A stretch of DNA of 64,000 bases from Valencia hispanica (lineage: Eukaryota > Chordata > Actinopteri > Cyprinodontiformes > Valenciidae), in the NCBI GenBank assembly GCA_963556495.2, contig OY747710.1, forward strand, positions 4,712,501-4,776,500, in the 5' to 3' direction. The translations under genes and the position numbers were made by a program. Below are positions 1 through 13,200 of the stretch, piece by piece. The notes under the pieces are model-generated. The model worked only from the letters and a program-made list of their open reading frames with translations, made no database searches and was not told the origin of the DNA. The first letter of the stretch is position 1; every line of letters begins with the position of its first letter.

Positions 1-165
1 CACACGTCCTCATTTGACCAATCACAGAAACAGCATCTCTTCCTTCCCCACTCCCGTGAATAATGGCTGCCGGATCTTTTCGGCTATTTTGCCTGTTTAT
101 GGACTTCCAACAGTTGTTTTGAGGGAAGTATTATCTTTCAACAGTTAAATATGCTATGTGACCTA

Positions 166-915
166 GGGCCTGATTTATCAATATTCCAAATGAAGAGCTC
201 AAAATTGTGTGCGCCACAAACAATTGCACAAAGGTTGTGGTCCTGATTTGTGGGTGATCTACTAAGATTGTGTGCGCAAATCATAACAGGCACAAAGAGC
301 AGCCTTCAAATGAGGCCTTTGATATTGATATATATTTTTCGTTTGTCACTAATAAACTTAATGCGTGCCGTGTACATGCGCCGTTCTCTGCTCCATGCAG
401 GTGCCGTCTTCCAGAGACAGCAGGTGCAGAAGCATTGAGGGGCAGTGAGTTATGGAAAAAAAGGCAAAAAATCAACATAACTGTCAGGTTTATGGCCATT
501 AGAGTGTTAATCACTATTAGGATAGAATGTCTGTGAATTATATTTTTCATTTGTCAGTAATAATCTTATGTTGAATCGTGGTGCCACAAAGTTAAGACAT
601 GCCTTTCAGAAAAAATTGGTGAAAAAAAACCCCAGCCGGCAGTTTCATGTTTGATAAATCTGACTGCGCGTGGAACGCCTACTTATTTGCATGTTCTCCT
701 CCCAATATTTGCGCCTTCTCACAGAAACGCCCACATTGCATATTGATCAAGGGCAAAAGTGCTAAATGGATTGCATGCATCTTGCTGCGCGTTAAAACAG
801 GAGCACTCCTCCAAATGCCTCTTTAGTGAATCATCTACTGCATGTTTTTGCGCGTGAATTCGCTGTGAGGTTTGTGCACGTTTTAACAAGCACAAAACTT
901 TGATAAATCAGGCCC
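166..915. repeat. nonautonomous DNA transposon with 16-bp perfect terminal inverted repeats
   Basis: GGGCCTGATTTATCAA at 166-181 is matched by its exact reverse complement at 900-915. The 750-bp interior has no coding potential and repeats parts of the terminus (TTTGATAAATCTGACTGCGCG near 652). No clear target-site duplication, so the superfamily is open (Harbinger-like is one possibility). Confidence 0.7.
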
Positions 916-2206
916 AAAGTGTTCTGTGTCTGATCCGTGTTATTTAGACACAGTTTGTCGCCATTTTCAACTTGTTAAACTTTAATTGAAAGTTTGATCT
1001 GCTTGTTAGCTCCTCAGCTAAACTAAAATGACATAAAATTCAAAAACATACATATTACAAAAAATGTTGTTGGCCCATTTCAATTCATAACGTGATTCTA
1101 ACTTAACAACAGCAAGCCGAAAGGTTTGTTTTTATGCCACACTGTGTGCGCCTTGATACTAGAGCCCTGCGCGGAACTACTTTTTAAAAATCCCGTTCCC
1201 GCTGAATTTATCACCATCACTGCCCGCTCCATCCTGCTGTAACTCTCTTTCGTTCCCGCAATATCAGCATCCAAACCCGCCCACTCCCACCTCCACATAG
1301 GTTTATAGGGCAACAGAAAACAACGTTTATATGCATCATTTTACTAGGAAAGAAGAATGGATAAAACCACATTCAACAAAATCTGTGCTTTGAATCCCGG
1401 CGTTTATGCCGAGACAGCAAACTATGACTGCAGTTATAAGAATATCACTATTTAATGTGGCAATATCACATTTAATCTGAACAAAAGTTTACAAATAACT
1501 GAAAACCCTGAGAAGCATTAAAAAACACAAGTTGAGCTGATGTTGCCTACATTAATACATTGGCTCAAAACCATGGGTTGGTTTTGTTCATCAACTGCAG
1601 TTTGTCTCTAGACCAGTTTTTAGTTCTTTTTTTATTCTCACAATGAGAACTTCCTTTGTACTGTACATCTGCACTCACTGTAAACAAATGTGCTTTTTCA
1701 TTCGAAGTGTTGTCTTTTTCCTTATATTGTCCTCTCACACTACATCAGGACGCTAATTTACACGTTAAAATCACAAACTTTTTCAGGGGGGTTGGGGATG
1801 ATGCCCTGACCCCCCTACAGGATTTTAGTTGTCACCTTTTCCACACCTTCTGAGTTTGCAGGTATGGTTTAGAGTCCTAAACAGTCCTGCTGGAAGGTGA
1901 ACCTCTGCCTCAGTCTCAAGTATTTTGCAGCCAAAAGTTTGTAAACTATGACTAGCTTCCATGTTCCTTCATGCATCCACCCAGCATGATGCTGTCACCA
2001 CCATGCATAAAGTTGAGGATGTGCTGTTTGAGGTGTTGTGCAGTACTAGTTTTCTGATACACTGTGTTTTGCATGTGGGCCAATAGCATCAAGGGAGGGA
2101 CCTTCTTCCACATGTTTGCAGCATCTTTGTCTGGCTCGTTGGAAACTGGTTTCTTTCAACAATGACTTCCTTCTAGCAACTCTTCTATAAAAGCCACAAT
2201 TGTAGA

Positions 2207-3299
2207 GCGCCATTTGTAAAGTTACACAGTCAAATGTTAACAGCAACAATTTGGGTTATTTAGTCTATCATAAGACAAAAAAAAATTTTTTTTAAATGGG
2301 AGTTTATTTTTTAAATTAAAATTTGCGTCCATGTTATTTATTCATTTATAAATGTCACAGTTTCAAGCTAAATATATAGTTTACAACTAAATATTTAGCT
2401 CCAAACTAAACATTTAGCTTTTCAACTAAATATCTAACTTTGAACTAAATATGTAATTAACAAGCTAAATATTTAGCTAGCAAGCTAAACTGGCTAGCTA
2501 AGTATTTAGCTTCAAACTAAACATTAACTCACAGCTAAATGTTTAGCTAATAATCAATAATTTGCTTGCCAGTAAGCGGAAGTGGGCTACCAAGATAAAA
2601 GTTGGGTCTTGCAAACCTCAATATAAACTTCTGGCGAGACTGAATGCCACTTCTTTGTTTTTTAAATTTGTGTCCCAACATAGCTAGTAGTTTAGCTAAA
2701 AACGTAAGATGAGCTGTTTTAATACAGACGTTTACTGATGGATTTACAGCAACAGTGACTGCACCATCAACAGGAGTTTATATAGAGCAGTGGTCTCCAA
2801 CCCTGGTCCTTGGGATCTTACTGTCCAGCAGGCTTTAGATGCATCCCTGCTCCAACACAGCTGAATCAAATGATTGAATTACCTCTTCAGCCTGCCATCA
2901 TGTTTGGCAAAGACCTGGTAACGAGCTATTCATTTGATTCAGCTGTGTTGGAGCAGGGATGCATCTAAAACCTGCAGGACAGTAGATCACGAGGACCAGG
3001 GTTGGAGACCACTGATATAGAGGTTCACGGGTATTTTGATTGTCCACTTCCACTTTTCTGCAAATTAATTTGCATATTAGCTAAATATTTAGCTCTATGT
3101 AAAGTATTTACTTGAAAGCTATATATTTAGCTAGCCAGTTTAACTAGCTAACTAAAGTTTAAGTATGCAAGCTAAATATTCAATTTGTAAACTAAATTGT
3201 TTGGAAATGTGACATTTGTAGGTGGATAAATAAAATGGAAGCAAGTATAAGATTGAAAAATTATTTTAAACTGTATAACTTCACAAACGGCACCCCATA
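2207..3299. repeat. foldback repeat family, copy A
   Basis: Left end GCGCCATTTGTAAAGTTACA, right end its inverted form ending CGGCACCCCATA. Between them are two arms rich in AGCTAAATATTTAGCT-type palindromes separated by a unique centre (about 2580-3060). The element was split by a later hAT MITE at 2788-3014. Confidence 0.8.
2788..3014. mobile_element. hAT-type MITE with perfect 8-bp target duplication
   Basis: Begins CAGTGGTCTCCAACCCTGGT and ends with its inverted counterpart. It is flanked on both sides by ATATAGAG (2780-2787 and 3015-3022). The two halves are inverted copies of each other (CTGCTCCAACACAGCTGAAT and its complement). 227 bp, no ORF; mobilised in trans. Younger than the foldback element it interrupts. 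Confidence 0.88.
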
Positions 3300-4179
3300 C
3301 ACCTAAATAGTGGAGCTCTGCAGCTCCTCCAGAGTTACCATGGGGCCTAATGCTGCTTCTCTGCTCTCCAGCCAGTCTAGGTGGAAGGCTATGGCATGAA
3401 AATGAAGCCAGCTTAAAATGAAACTGAAAAGAAATAATGGCACTGAAAATAAAAACTGGGTTGGAAAAATATAATCGTAATTGAAAATATTAATTTTGCA
3501 TCTTAAATAAATGTAGTGAAAATTTCTGTATTGAAAGGGAAATAAAAATTGAAAGGGGAAAAAAGAAAAATACATACACTGAAACAAATAACTCACAATC
3601 AAGTTTTCACACTTGTATCTCTTTTTTTTCAATGCTACCAATTTTTTTTCAGTGCTGCTGCTTTTCTGCTTCATTCCTCTGTCACTCTTATGACATCGTG
3701 CATAAAAACACATTGAAAGGTTTTGGATGGAACATGTCAAAACGTGGCATTGCAGCTTGAATATGGGTATGAATACTTGCAAGGCACATTAGAGCTTCCT
3801 AACACAATGTACTTATGCTCCTGAGAGAAGCAAGACGTGGGAACACTTCAAAGGTAGTGACTCTGTAATTAACATGCACATAATTAGAACATACTTCGCC
3901 TGGAGAAATATGCTGTTTTCTTTGGCTGCAAGGTTATTTTTAAACAACATTCAATGAGAATCTACTTGAAGCAGTTCCACTTTTTTTTGGTTCAAATAAG
4001 TTTAATAGTTTACCTGCATTCTGTGCTGCTTAAAAAATCAAAATAATCTCTTTAGGTCTGTCAGCTTCATTATCCTCCCTCTTTATTCAAAGTCACAAGT
4101 TTTCACCGCACTCTGTCTCCTCGTCACGCCGGTCGTGTGCGGCTGCTGTTTATTCGTCTCCTTAAACGCGGCGACTCAC

Positions 4180-4247
4180 CTGTCCTTGTGAGAGTTGAGA
4201 GCGTTGAGGAGATTGTGACAGCGGTCCTGCCTCGGCGTGTCAGACAG
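4180..4247 (-). CDS. phf1: phf1 exon: EH region continued (last exon seen)
   Basis: Encodes [20 protein letters not shown] then KD and a split Arg codon, matching the LSDTP...LNSHKDR block of PHF1. Acceptor GTCCTCCAG, donor GTGAGT, phase 0 to phase 2. No downstream exon (expected GREIKKRK-type block) was seen between 1 and 4179, so the gene continues off the left edge. Confidence 0.92.
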
Positions 4248-7200
4248 CTGGAGGACAGAAGGGGAGCGAAAGGGAATCAAAGTGGTGTTCACGCAGCGGA
4301 CAACGCACACCGACCGCATGCAATCATTTTCTTGTACAGCCGCTGACAGCTGTGATGCTGATATGAGAAATTAACTGTTGCAGCAACGTGGCAGGAAGAA
4401 AGAAAAAAAAAAACTGTGGTTCTGTTGGTGACAGAAAAAAGAAAACATTTCAGAAAAATGTCACTGGGAGTTTAAGAAAGACATCTCAAATATATGTAGA
4501 AAAACCTCAGTTTTTATAGCCTCAATTCTTCATAAAAAGTTCATTTGTGTTCTACATTTGGAGTTGTGACGCTAATGTTTTTAATCTTTGCAGCTATAAT
4601 TACCTCCGCCATGGAGGTTATGTTTTTGCCAGGGTTAGTTTGTTTGTCTGTTTGCGACAAAACTCAAAAAGTTATTGACGGATTTTGATGATATTTTCAG
4701 GAAATGTCCGCAGTGGGACCAGGAACAAGTGATTCGATTTTGGGGGTGATCCGGATCACCGTCTGGGAACTGAGCTGCCGAGGCGGAGGTCTCCGCTCGC
4801 CGAGGGATTTCAAGTTTCTTTAATCTTTGATAAACTCTGCAAAAACAATATCTGTGAGCGAGTCCATCTGAAATCAATCCAGAAGAAGAGCCGATGGGCT
4901 TAAAATCATTCTCTTGTGGCGTTAGCAGCCGTTACCGTCAAAGAAGATGTCATCACTGTGCCTTAAGAAGACTGCAGCTGAAGAAATTTCTGCATCATCA
5001 AGAACCTCAAGTTGAGACGTTCAGCTGCAGAGAAGTAGGCTTCAATACAGAATCATATCACCAGTGGTGCAGAGCATGTTGAAAATTGGCTGCAAAGTGG
5101 GCTTCAGTTTGGGCATCAAAGACAGACAGAAACTGTGCAAGAGGTACAATAATCAGAAGTTATATGAGCTGATCAATTATCTTGCTGATCGTTCGGTTGC
5201 TTCTCCACCAACGGATCAGAATTCCTCCTAATTCTTCCCAGCGAGACTGCCATGAATACAGAATGGGATCAAAATGTCCTCCAAAAATAACTTATTCCAA
5301 CAATGTAGGAAATTGTGTTTAGGAAAATCCCAAGATGTTAAACCCACTGAGAACCTATGGTCTGTTGTCAAAAAGCAGATGAAGAAACTGAAGCCAAAGA
5401 CCTGCAAATCAAAGTCAAGCACTAGAAAGAGAAGAAAGAGTCACCTGACTGATGGTGACTCTTTCTTCTCTTCCTAGTGCTTGACTTTGGGGTTTGGTCC
5501 AGCAGCAGGACGGTCTGTAATATGGGTTTTTTCATCTTAATTAGGTTAAATGGGTTAGGATGTCAGACAGAATTCAGTACAGTTAAAGAAATTATTCAGG
5601 CTTTAAGGATCCAAGGATTTAAGGATTGCTTCCCGAAAGCCTGAAGAACTATTGGTCAATACAACTTCTAAAGAGTTCAAAAGAAAGGAATAGGAAGGAA
5701 TACATGAGTCAATGAGATGTTTGATCAGCAGAGAACAGCATGGATATTTCTTTGCATTAAAGTGTATAAACCTATTCTAATTCATGCTTAGATAAAATCA
5801 TAATGAAATAACCATAAGTTTGAATATTTTATCCTTGTAAAGCAGCCAAAAATAATACACACTAACTTACAAAAGTAACAATTCTGCTTCTACTTGTCAG
5901 ATTTTGTCAAATATTAACCACAAACATCAATTAATTTAAAAAGGATTTAATGTAATCGAGCAAGAAGTAGTGCATAACCGTGAAGTGCTTTTTTAGCCTT
6001 AAAAGAGACACATCAAACTTGTGGAAAAGGTTCCTCTGGCTGAACATGAATGTATGTAGGTCAAAACTTAACATTCTGGTAGAATAATTAACACACCATC
6101 TGTAACGCGAAACACGGTGGTGGCAGCATCATGCTCTGAGGTTGCTTTTTTTCAGCAGGAAAATAGAAAAAGGTTGGATCTAAATACTGGTCAATTCTGA
6201 AAGGAAAGGTGTGAGAGGCTACTAAAGACTTGATACTGGGCGACGGTTCACCTTCCTGCAGGAAAATGGCCCTGAACAGTTGGAGCGAAAACGTAGTGGT
6301 TTAGATCAAAGGATGTATAACTGTTTAAATGTCCCAGTTAGAGGTCACGCAATATATTACAGTTTTCCGTCATTTTGACCGACAGGTTAAAAGAAAATAC
6401 GGTCATAATCTACTTTTAACCAACAATTTTCAAAATGATAATATATTAAGTTGGATTTATATTTTTCTTCATTTAAATAATAATCAATCAGAACAAGCTG
6501 AACAGAGAACTACATATAAACAATGAAATTAAACGATTGCGCTTAAAATACGAACAGTTCACCTGCTGTGGCCTGAACGCTCAGTCTCACAACTTCCACC
6601 TGCTCCGCATGGAACTGAAATAATCGCCTGCTTGTGTGGAATAAAATAGTGGGATTAGCTGCAGAGGTTTTTGTCAAGATATTTTGGTTAATTGCCTCAG
6701 ACAGATGACTTCTCATGGGCATTTAGATGTTGTTCTGGAGGCTGAATCTGTGGTTTGCCGCCACACTGGAGACTGGAATTAAAGCGCCAATTAAGCAAAA
6801 GTTTTGAAATCAGGGAACTTTTCAGCTGGTTGGCATGACAACAGGCTCTTGGGAGCGACGCGCTCCAAAGCCTGAGTAGCTCTTCAACGCGCCGTCAGCT
6901 CCCGGTTAGCGAAATGGATTGAGTACGGTGTCCAGGTCTGAGAGGATGCTCTGACGCTCTCATGGGAATCTTTTTTTTGATCGATTTAGCTACCTGTACT
7001 CTGAGCGTAAAGTTGAAAATGTCTTTTTTCTTCTTCTTCTTTTAAACGTGTCCTGTTTGGCAGTGTGGAGCTCAGAATTGGTGTCTGAGTACCAAGTAGA
7101 AGCCCAACAGATTTACTTTACTAGTACTCCGCTTGATATATGTGTGAGAAATCTTTATTATGAATTGCTGGGGGTTTTATTTCCTGATGTTATGGACACG

Positions 7201-10200
7201 GAGACGGAAAATAAAGGGGAAGAAAGAAAGAAGATGAAGAAGAGAGGTAGGAAACAAAAAGTCATGACAGAGGGTGAGTTGAAAATACAAGAGAGGAAGG
7301 GGAACAAAGAAAACACAGGAAGACATTGAAGTCTGTCTCCATACCCACAGGACGGCAGAGAGAGGGGGAAAAACAAAACAAAACACCAAAAAGGAACATC
7401 GACAAAACAAACCAAACATTGTGAACTAAGAATGATAACCTCAGCCCAATAATATATCTGTAAACACCAGAGACCCCACATCTATAAGTTGAAAATGTCT
7501 GAGCATCTGCACTAAGTGGTCAGAGGTGTGAATACTTCTCTGTGAAAATGGCCGACGGCCTTCAGAATTTTCCGTCAGCGTTTTTTTTTTTTTTTTTTAC
7601 GGTTAAATATGGCGCTGAAACCTAGTTCTATAAACTATTGATTCTTGAGGGTGAATATATATGCAGGTCACACTTTTCAGAGTTTTATTTGTAAAAAATA
7701 AAAGTCAAAAATGTATTTCTCCTTCCTTCCACTTTACAGGTGTGCATTATACTCCATTTTTTTCCCACCATTAGGAAGTTTGTGGTTGTAACATGACAAG
7801 ATGTGAAAAGGTTTAAAGGATGCAAATGCTGAATATACTCTTAAAATGTGTCAGCTGAAAGCAATACATAAACATCTCAAACAACTTCAGGTAAACGGCT
7901 TCTAGAGGTAACTAAAACCAATAACGCTCAAGATTATTTCACTGAAAAAAGGTTGAATTTTTATAACACACAAAGTGGATCATCAAAGGGCTAAATACTT
8001 TAACTTTGCAGTGTTTCCCTGTGAGTTCCCTCAGAGGTCAAATATTACATCTTACTGTAATGCTGCTAAATAAGCTATATATCTCACTCGTAAAAAAGAA
8101 AAAAAGAGAAGCCTGTAAGTATTTCACATCATTTCATCATTGTGCTTAAACAGGGAAATATCAATACCGCGCCCAGGAGCAACGAGTCCCAGTTCTCGTT
8201 GGTGAAGGACAGGATTTCATGGTCGAAATCAAAGTATTTCCTCTTACAGCACAGCGAGAGGTGGTAGAGCACTAAATGAGCCAGGTCCACCCTGCAGTTA
8301 AATCAAAACACTTTGTTAGTCTGCTCAAAAATATTTCCAATTTCATGTCTGAAGATGTAGATTAAAAATCGTTTCTAACCAGGTCATGGGTAGCCTCTGG
8401 ACTGTCTCCGGTCCCTTTGTGCAAACTGAACACTGGAACTGATAAAACCTGAAATAAACACAGAGAAGAAATCATTTTTGTTCTCCTCGCTGGATAAACA
8501 TAAACTAGAGACAGCTGCATGGTTTAGATAATACCATTCTGCTCTACAACTCTGACCCTGGAACTTATTTGCCTCCTTCTATCTGCATAAAGGTCACTGA
8601 AAGAAACGGGGTGACTACATTTATTTGGTGCTGTTCGTAAAGCTACAGTCAGAATTTAACAGCAATAATTAACTGGGCTGTCATAAGAGAAAAAATGGGG
8701 GTTCATTTGTTATTAATTCATTTATAAATGACAGTTTCAAATTAAATATTTAGTTAGCAAGTTAAGGGCTGCACAGTGGCGCTGTTATCTTGCAGCAAGA
8801 AGGTCCTTGGTTTCAATCCTGATTCGAATTTCTTCCTGAATGGAGTTAGCATGTTCTCCCCGTGCACGCGTGGGTTCCCTCCGGGTACTCCAGTCCAAAA
8901 ATCATGACTGTTAGGTTAATTGGTCCCTTAGTTGTTTGTGTGAGCATGGTTGTTGCGACCCTGCAAAGGATAGACGGTATAGATAGTGGATGGATGGGTC
9001 AGCAAGTTCAATATTTACTTTACAAATTACACATTTAGCTCCAAACTAAATATTTAATTTGGAAAAAATATTTAGTTAGCAACCTAAATATTTAGTTTGA
9101 AGCTAAAATCTTTAGCAAGCATGTAAAACTGGCTAGCTAATTATTTCGCTTCGAACTAAACATTTAACTATGCAAATTTATTTGCAGAAAAGCGGAAGTG
9201 AACTATCAAAATAAAAGCTGGGTCCTGCAAACCTCTATATTAACTCCTGCTGCTGGTTCATCACTGTTGCTGTAAACCAATCAGTAAACGTCTGTATTGT
9301 CGTTAAAACAGCTCATCCTACATTTTAACCTGAAACGTTGGACATATTAAAGAGGTAGATTTAGTCGCAGCTGCCGTTTTTATCAGTGCTGTACAAAGAT
9401 AGGGCGCTGGTTTGTATAGAGGCTCACAAGACCCAGCTTTTATTTTGGTGGTCCATTCCCACTTATCAGAAAGTAAATTAGCATATTAGCAGAATATTTA
9501 GCTTTGAGCTAAATGTTTCGTTTCGAAGCTAAATATTTAGCCAGCCACTATAGCTTGCTAGCCTTTAGTTTGAAGTTAAATATTTAGTTTGTAAACAAAA
9601 TAATTAGTTTAGAGCTAAGTATTTTATTTGTAAACAAAATATTTAATTTGTAAACTAAACATTTAGCTTGCTTACTAAATATTAAGTTTAAAACTGTGAC
9701 ATTTATAAATTAATAAAAAACATGGACGCAAATATGACTTTGAAAAACAAACCCCCGTGTCTTTATTTTATGAAGACTGTGTTACTTTATAAAAGGCACC
9801 TCATATGCAATGTGTGACGGCTGCAAACGCATACTATTCTAACTGCCTTTGCTCATCCTTCATCACCTGCTCTGCAGATGTTCCACCCATCCTGTCGGTC
9901 TCGATTTAATCCCTTCTTTTCTGTTCCTGCTCTCATAGTTTTGTGTCTGGGGAGGGGGTGTAAAAACACACAAAGACGGCTAATTATAATGATAACTTCA
10001 ATGGATGGATGTGTTTTGTTACACGTAGCAGATGCTCTGGAGTATGTCACTTTGGGTTTAAGATGAGCTGTTGTCCTCGCTGCACGAGTCACTGTGAACA
10101 TTAACATCCACGCTCACTAATCATTTAATCTAAAGGTGATTAAGGCAGTTTGTTGACAAGTGAAGCCGTCACAGAGATCAATTTGACTTTGCTCAGATCA

Positions 10201-13200
10201 GCATCTTACTCTATAATTAAAGCTCTAATTAGGAACTTTGATTCATAGATTGTTTCTGTAATAAAAATGATCAAGAGTTACTGTTTCCGGCTACTTTAAA
10301 GTTTTCTTTTCTCTATTGTTAATGAACTGCGGCTCTCAAAAGTGTCCTGTTAAAACGTCAGATTTTAAAAGATGCAATTTAACAGAAAATCAAACAAATC
10401 TGTAAACAATCAAACATAAAAAGGTGCAACGACCTTATTGCACATGAGTGCAAAAAAATACATTAGATTCAGATTCAGCTTCAGTGTTCAGTTACAGCAA
10501 TCTTCAACTATTTGGAATCCGAGGAAATCCAGCAGCATTTTCCTAAGTTTTAAATGTTCACCCTGTAGCTAAAGCTGTAGTTTGCAGAGATGTTACACAA
10601 GATGAGTAATATCTTAATGTATCAGTCAGGAGAAGGGTATAAAAAGTTCCAGACTTCATGAAAACTGGACTTTCCACCAAGAGAGAGGAGGCAGTCAGGG
10701 CTGCAGTGATCTCCTGTATTCTGTCAAGTATCATGTCAAGTTACAAATACCAGTGGCGTTTGACTCAAAAACTTCAGGATTCTACTAGATGGCATCCAAG
10801 TGAGTCCCACCATACATCTAAATCAAAATAACAATGGCTTCATGACCAGAAAAAAACATTACAGCATAGAAATCACTTCACATGTGCAAAGAGTCTCATT
10901 TTTTGCATCAAAGGGTTTACATTTTCCAATCTGTATGAAATATCAGAGAAAATATAAACTGCTCCAAAGATTAAAACACATTTCCAAACTGTCGGTACCA
11001 ACTCCTATTTCTTTTTGGTAGTTAAAGTAACTTTTCTCTGCATTTAATTACTCTAAATATCCAAAAGAGACCAGATCTGTTAGTTGTTTAACTAACCCAT
11101 CTATTCCCAGAGAGGATGTTTGTTTGACATGCCTTCAAAGTTTAGAAAGTATTGTTTCTAAGCTAAAAGATCACGTTTTAAACAGACAAAAATATATGTA
11201 AAAAACCGTGTATCCTTAGTGACAGATTAAACATACCTGTCCCCATACAGCAATGGCTTTAATAGACACTGTGTGCAGGCCTCGTGGAACCACTGACCAC
11301 AGCTGCCACACTGCAGCATCTTCAAGTTCCACCTGGAGTCCAACAACAACAAAACACAATCAGCAAAAAAGCCAATGAACAAATAGGTTCTAAAACTGTC
11401 AGGGAGAATCCAAATTACTGTGCAGAACTCTTAAGTTCTCCTTTAGGTAATAGGTTTTTTTCCTAATAAGACTGTAGTTCTTCAGCAGAAAAACCAAACC
11501 AAAGAAAAGTTTTACCAATCCAGACCACTTGAAAGATGATGAGAGCATCTGGATGCTGGGAAGGAAACTATAAATACATTAAAATGGTTTAGAACTATTG
11601 GACAAAGAGAAAGACTAATTAAAAAAAATAAATGTTCCTGATGTGTCATTCAAAGAAAACCTAAAAAAACAAACTGATGACCTACAAAGAATATATACAA
11701 AACCAGATTAATTGCCGAAGACCCAAAGTCAGAGAGCATACATACAGAGGCTTTAAAATTAGTTGGCACTCCTGGTAAAGATGACTGAAAAGCCTAAAAA
11801 GTCCTAAATTCATCTTTCATTATACATGAAATAATTTCACATTGCGTGGTTCATTGCTGAATCTTTCAACAGGATAATTATCCAACGATCTCCCCAGACC
11901 TACATCCCATGGGGTGAGCTGAAGAGAGGAGAACATCAGAGAGGACCCAGGAATCTAGACTATCTTCTCAAACTGTGGGACAGTTCTCATCGGTAGTACC
12001 TGTGCTGCCTTTAGTAGTACTCAAAAAGAGACTTTTGGCATTATTTGCAAGGTAGCAATGAAACAGATCTGTCACATCCACAGGTGTTTGGGTTTTGGTT
12101 GATCATTTTTTTGTGGATTATTTATGATTCATTGGTCTTACGATATTCTTTGCTTTTCTTTGTTTTTTGTAGTTTCTAAAATGTTGCCAGGTTAGTTCAT
12201 TTCTTTTGTTCATTCTTGTATTCTGCCTCTGCGGGTACTAACTAGTTACATTTACTTGAGTAACTTTTGGAGTAGTTTTACTAGACTGTCTCTTTGCACT
12301 TTTACTTGAGTAATATTTTTATGAAGTATCGCTTCTCTTACTGGAGTAAAGTTTCTGGCTACTCTACCCACAGAGAGTAACTTTACTGAATGAAACGGAT
12401 TGCTTCTTTGAACCAAAAATGCATGAGACTCACACATACAGTTTATGTTGTTTGAACACAAGCTTCATCATTTTAACATTATTTCATCTGCTGAGGCTGT
12501 TGTGCCATTTGCAGGTCAAGTGGGGGTACCTTACCTTGGTCTAACATATATACATTACCTACTGTACGTATCGGTTTCATTAGTTTTACTTTGAAAAAAT
12601 TTACTTTGAAAAATGTTTCTTGTCAAATTTGTTATTTTACAATTATGTTACGTATTTCTATTTATTCGAATCTTCAGAATTTGCACATAACTTTATATTT
12701 TTGTCCAAGTACATCGTTTGTAAATATAAAATTATATGTTACGATCTCAAAACAAGCGCTCAAGTACTCAATACTTGAGTAGCCTTGTTTACTCTTACTA
12801 GAGCATTTTTTTTGGATGACTACTTTGTACTTTTACTTGAGTAAAAATATGTTGAAGTAGTGCTACTTTTACTTGAGTACAATATCTGGCTACTCTACCC
12901 ACCTCTGCTGCTTCCTGTCTATGTGTAGTATTTGTTAGATCAGAGGTGTCTAAAGTCAGTCTTCAGGGGCTGGTATACGGCATGTTTAAGTTGTTTCCCT
13001 GGTTCATCACACCTGAATCAAATGATGACTCGTTAGCAGGACTCTGCTAAAGAGCTAACTCTGCTAAGGGCTCTGAGCTTTGCCATGGCGAGGAGGTTGT
13101 TGGAGCAGAGACACATCTAAAACTGGCAGGACACCGGCCCTCGAGGACTGGAGTTGGACACCCCTGTCTTAGATTACTGCCCCTCCTTTTCTTTCTGTTT

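Larger units (their letters stand above)
1..4179. other. phf1 intron, left end of window: repeats only
   Basis: No exon recognised. It holds a TIR element (166-915), a C-rich dispersed repeat-like stretch (about 1150-1310), a minus-strand Tc1-like relic (about 1880-2060) with the phrase CAGCATGATGCTGTCACCAC, foldback copy A (2207-3299) with a nested hAT, and AT-rich DNA from 3300 to 4179 in which I see nothing assignable. Confidence 0.6.
4248..8167. other. phf1 intron with Tc1 relics and repeats
   Basis: Holds a dispersed repeat (4605-4815), Tc1 relics (4950-5410 and about 6100-6310), a long hairpin (5411-5488), and repeat family P copy a with a retroposed insertion (6335-7620). 5500-6100 and 7620-8160 are AT-rich with nothing assignable. 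Confidence 0.6.

Noticed and set aside
3303..3782. 159-residue minus-strand ORF
   Set aside because: Phe/Tyr/Leu/Lys-rich from AT-rich DNA, no domain, no splice context; not near a phf1 coding block.
1..4179. Further phf1 exons (GREIKKRK block) at the left edge
   Set aside because: Scanned the minus strand for the expected Lys-rich block and found none; the next exon must lie outside the window.
7048..7329. 93-residue ORF inside the 462-bp insertion
   Set aside because: Lys/Glu-rich from a purine tract; insertion orientation is minus, so this is the antisense strand.
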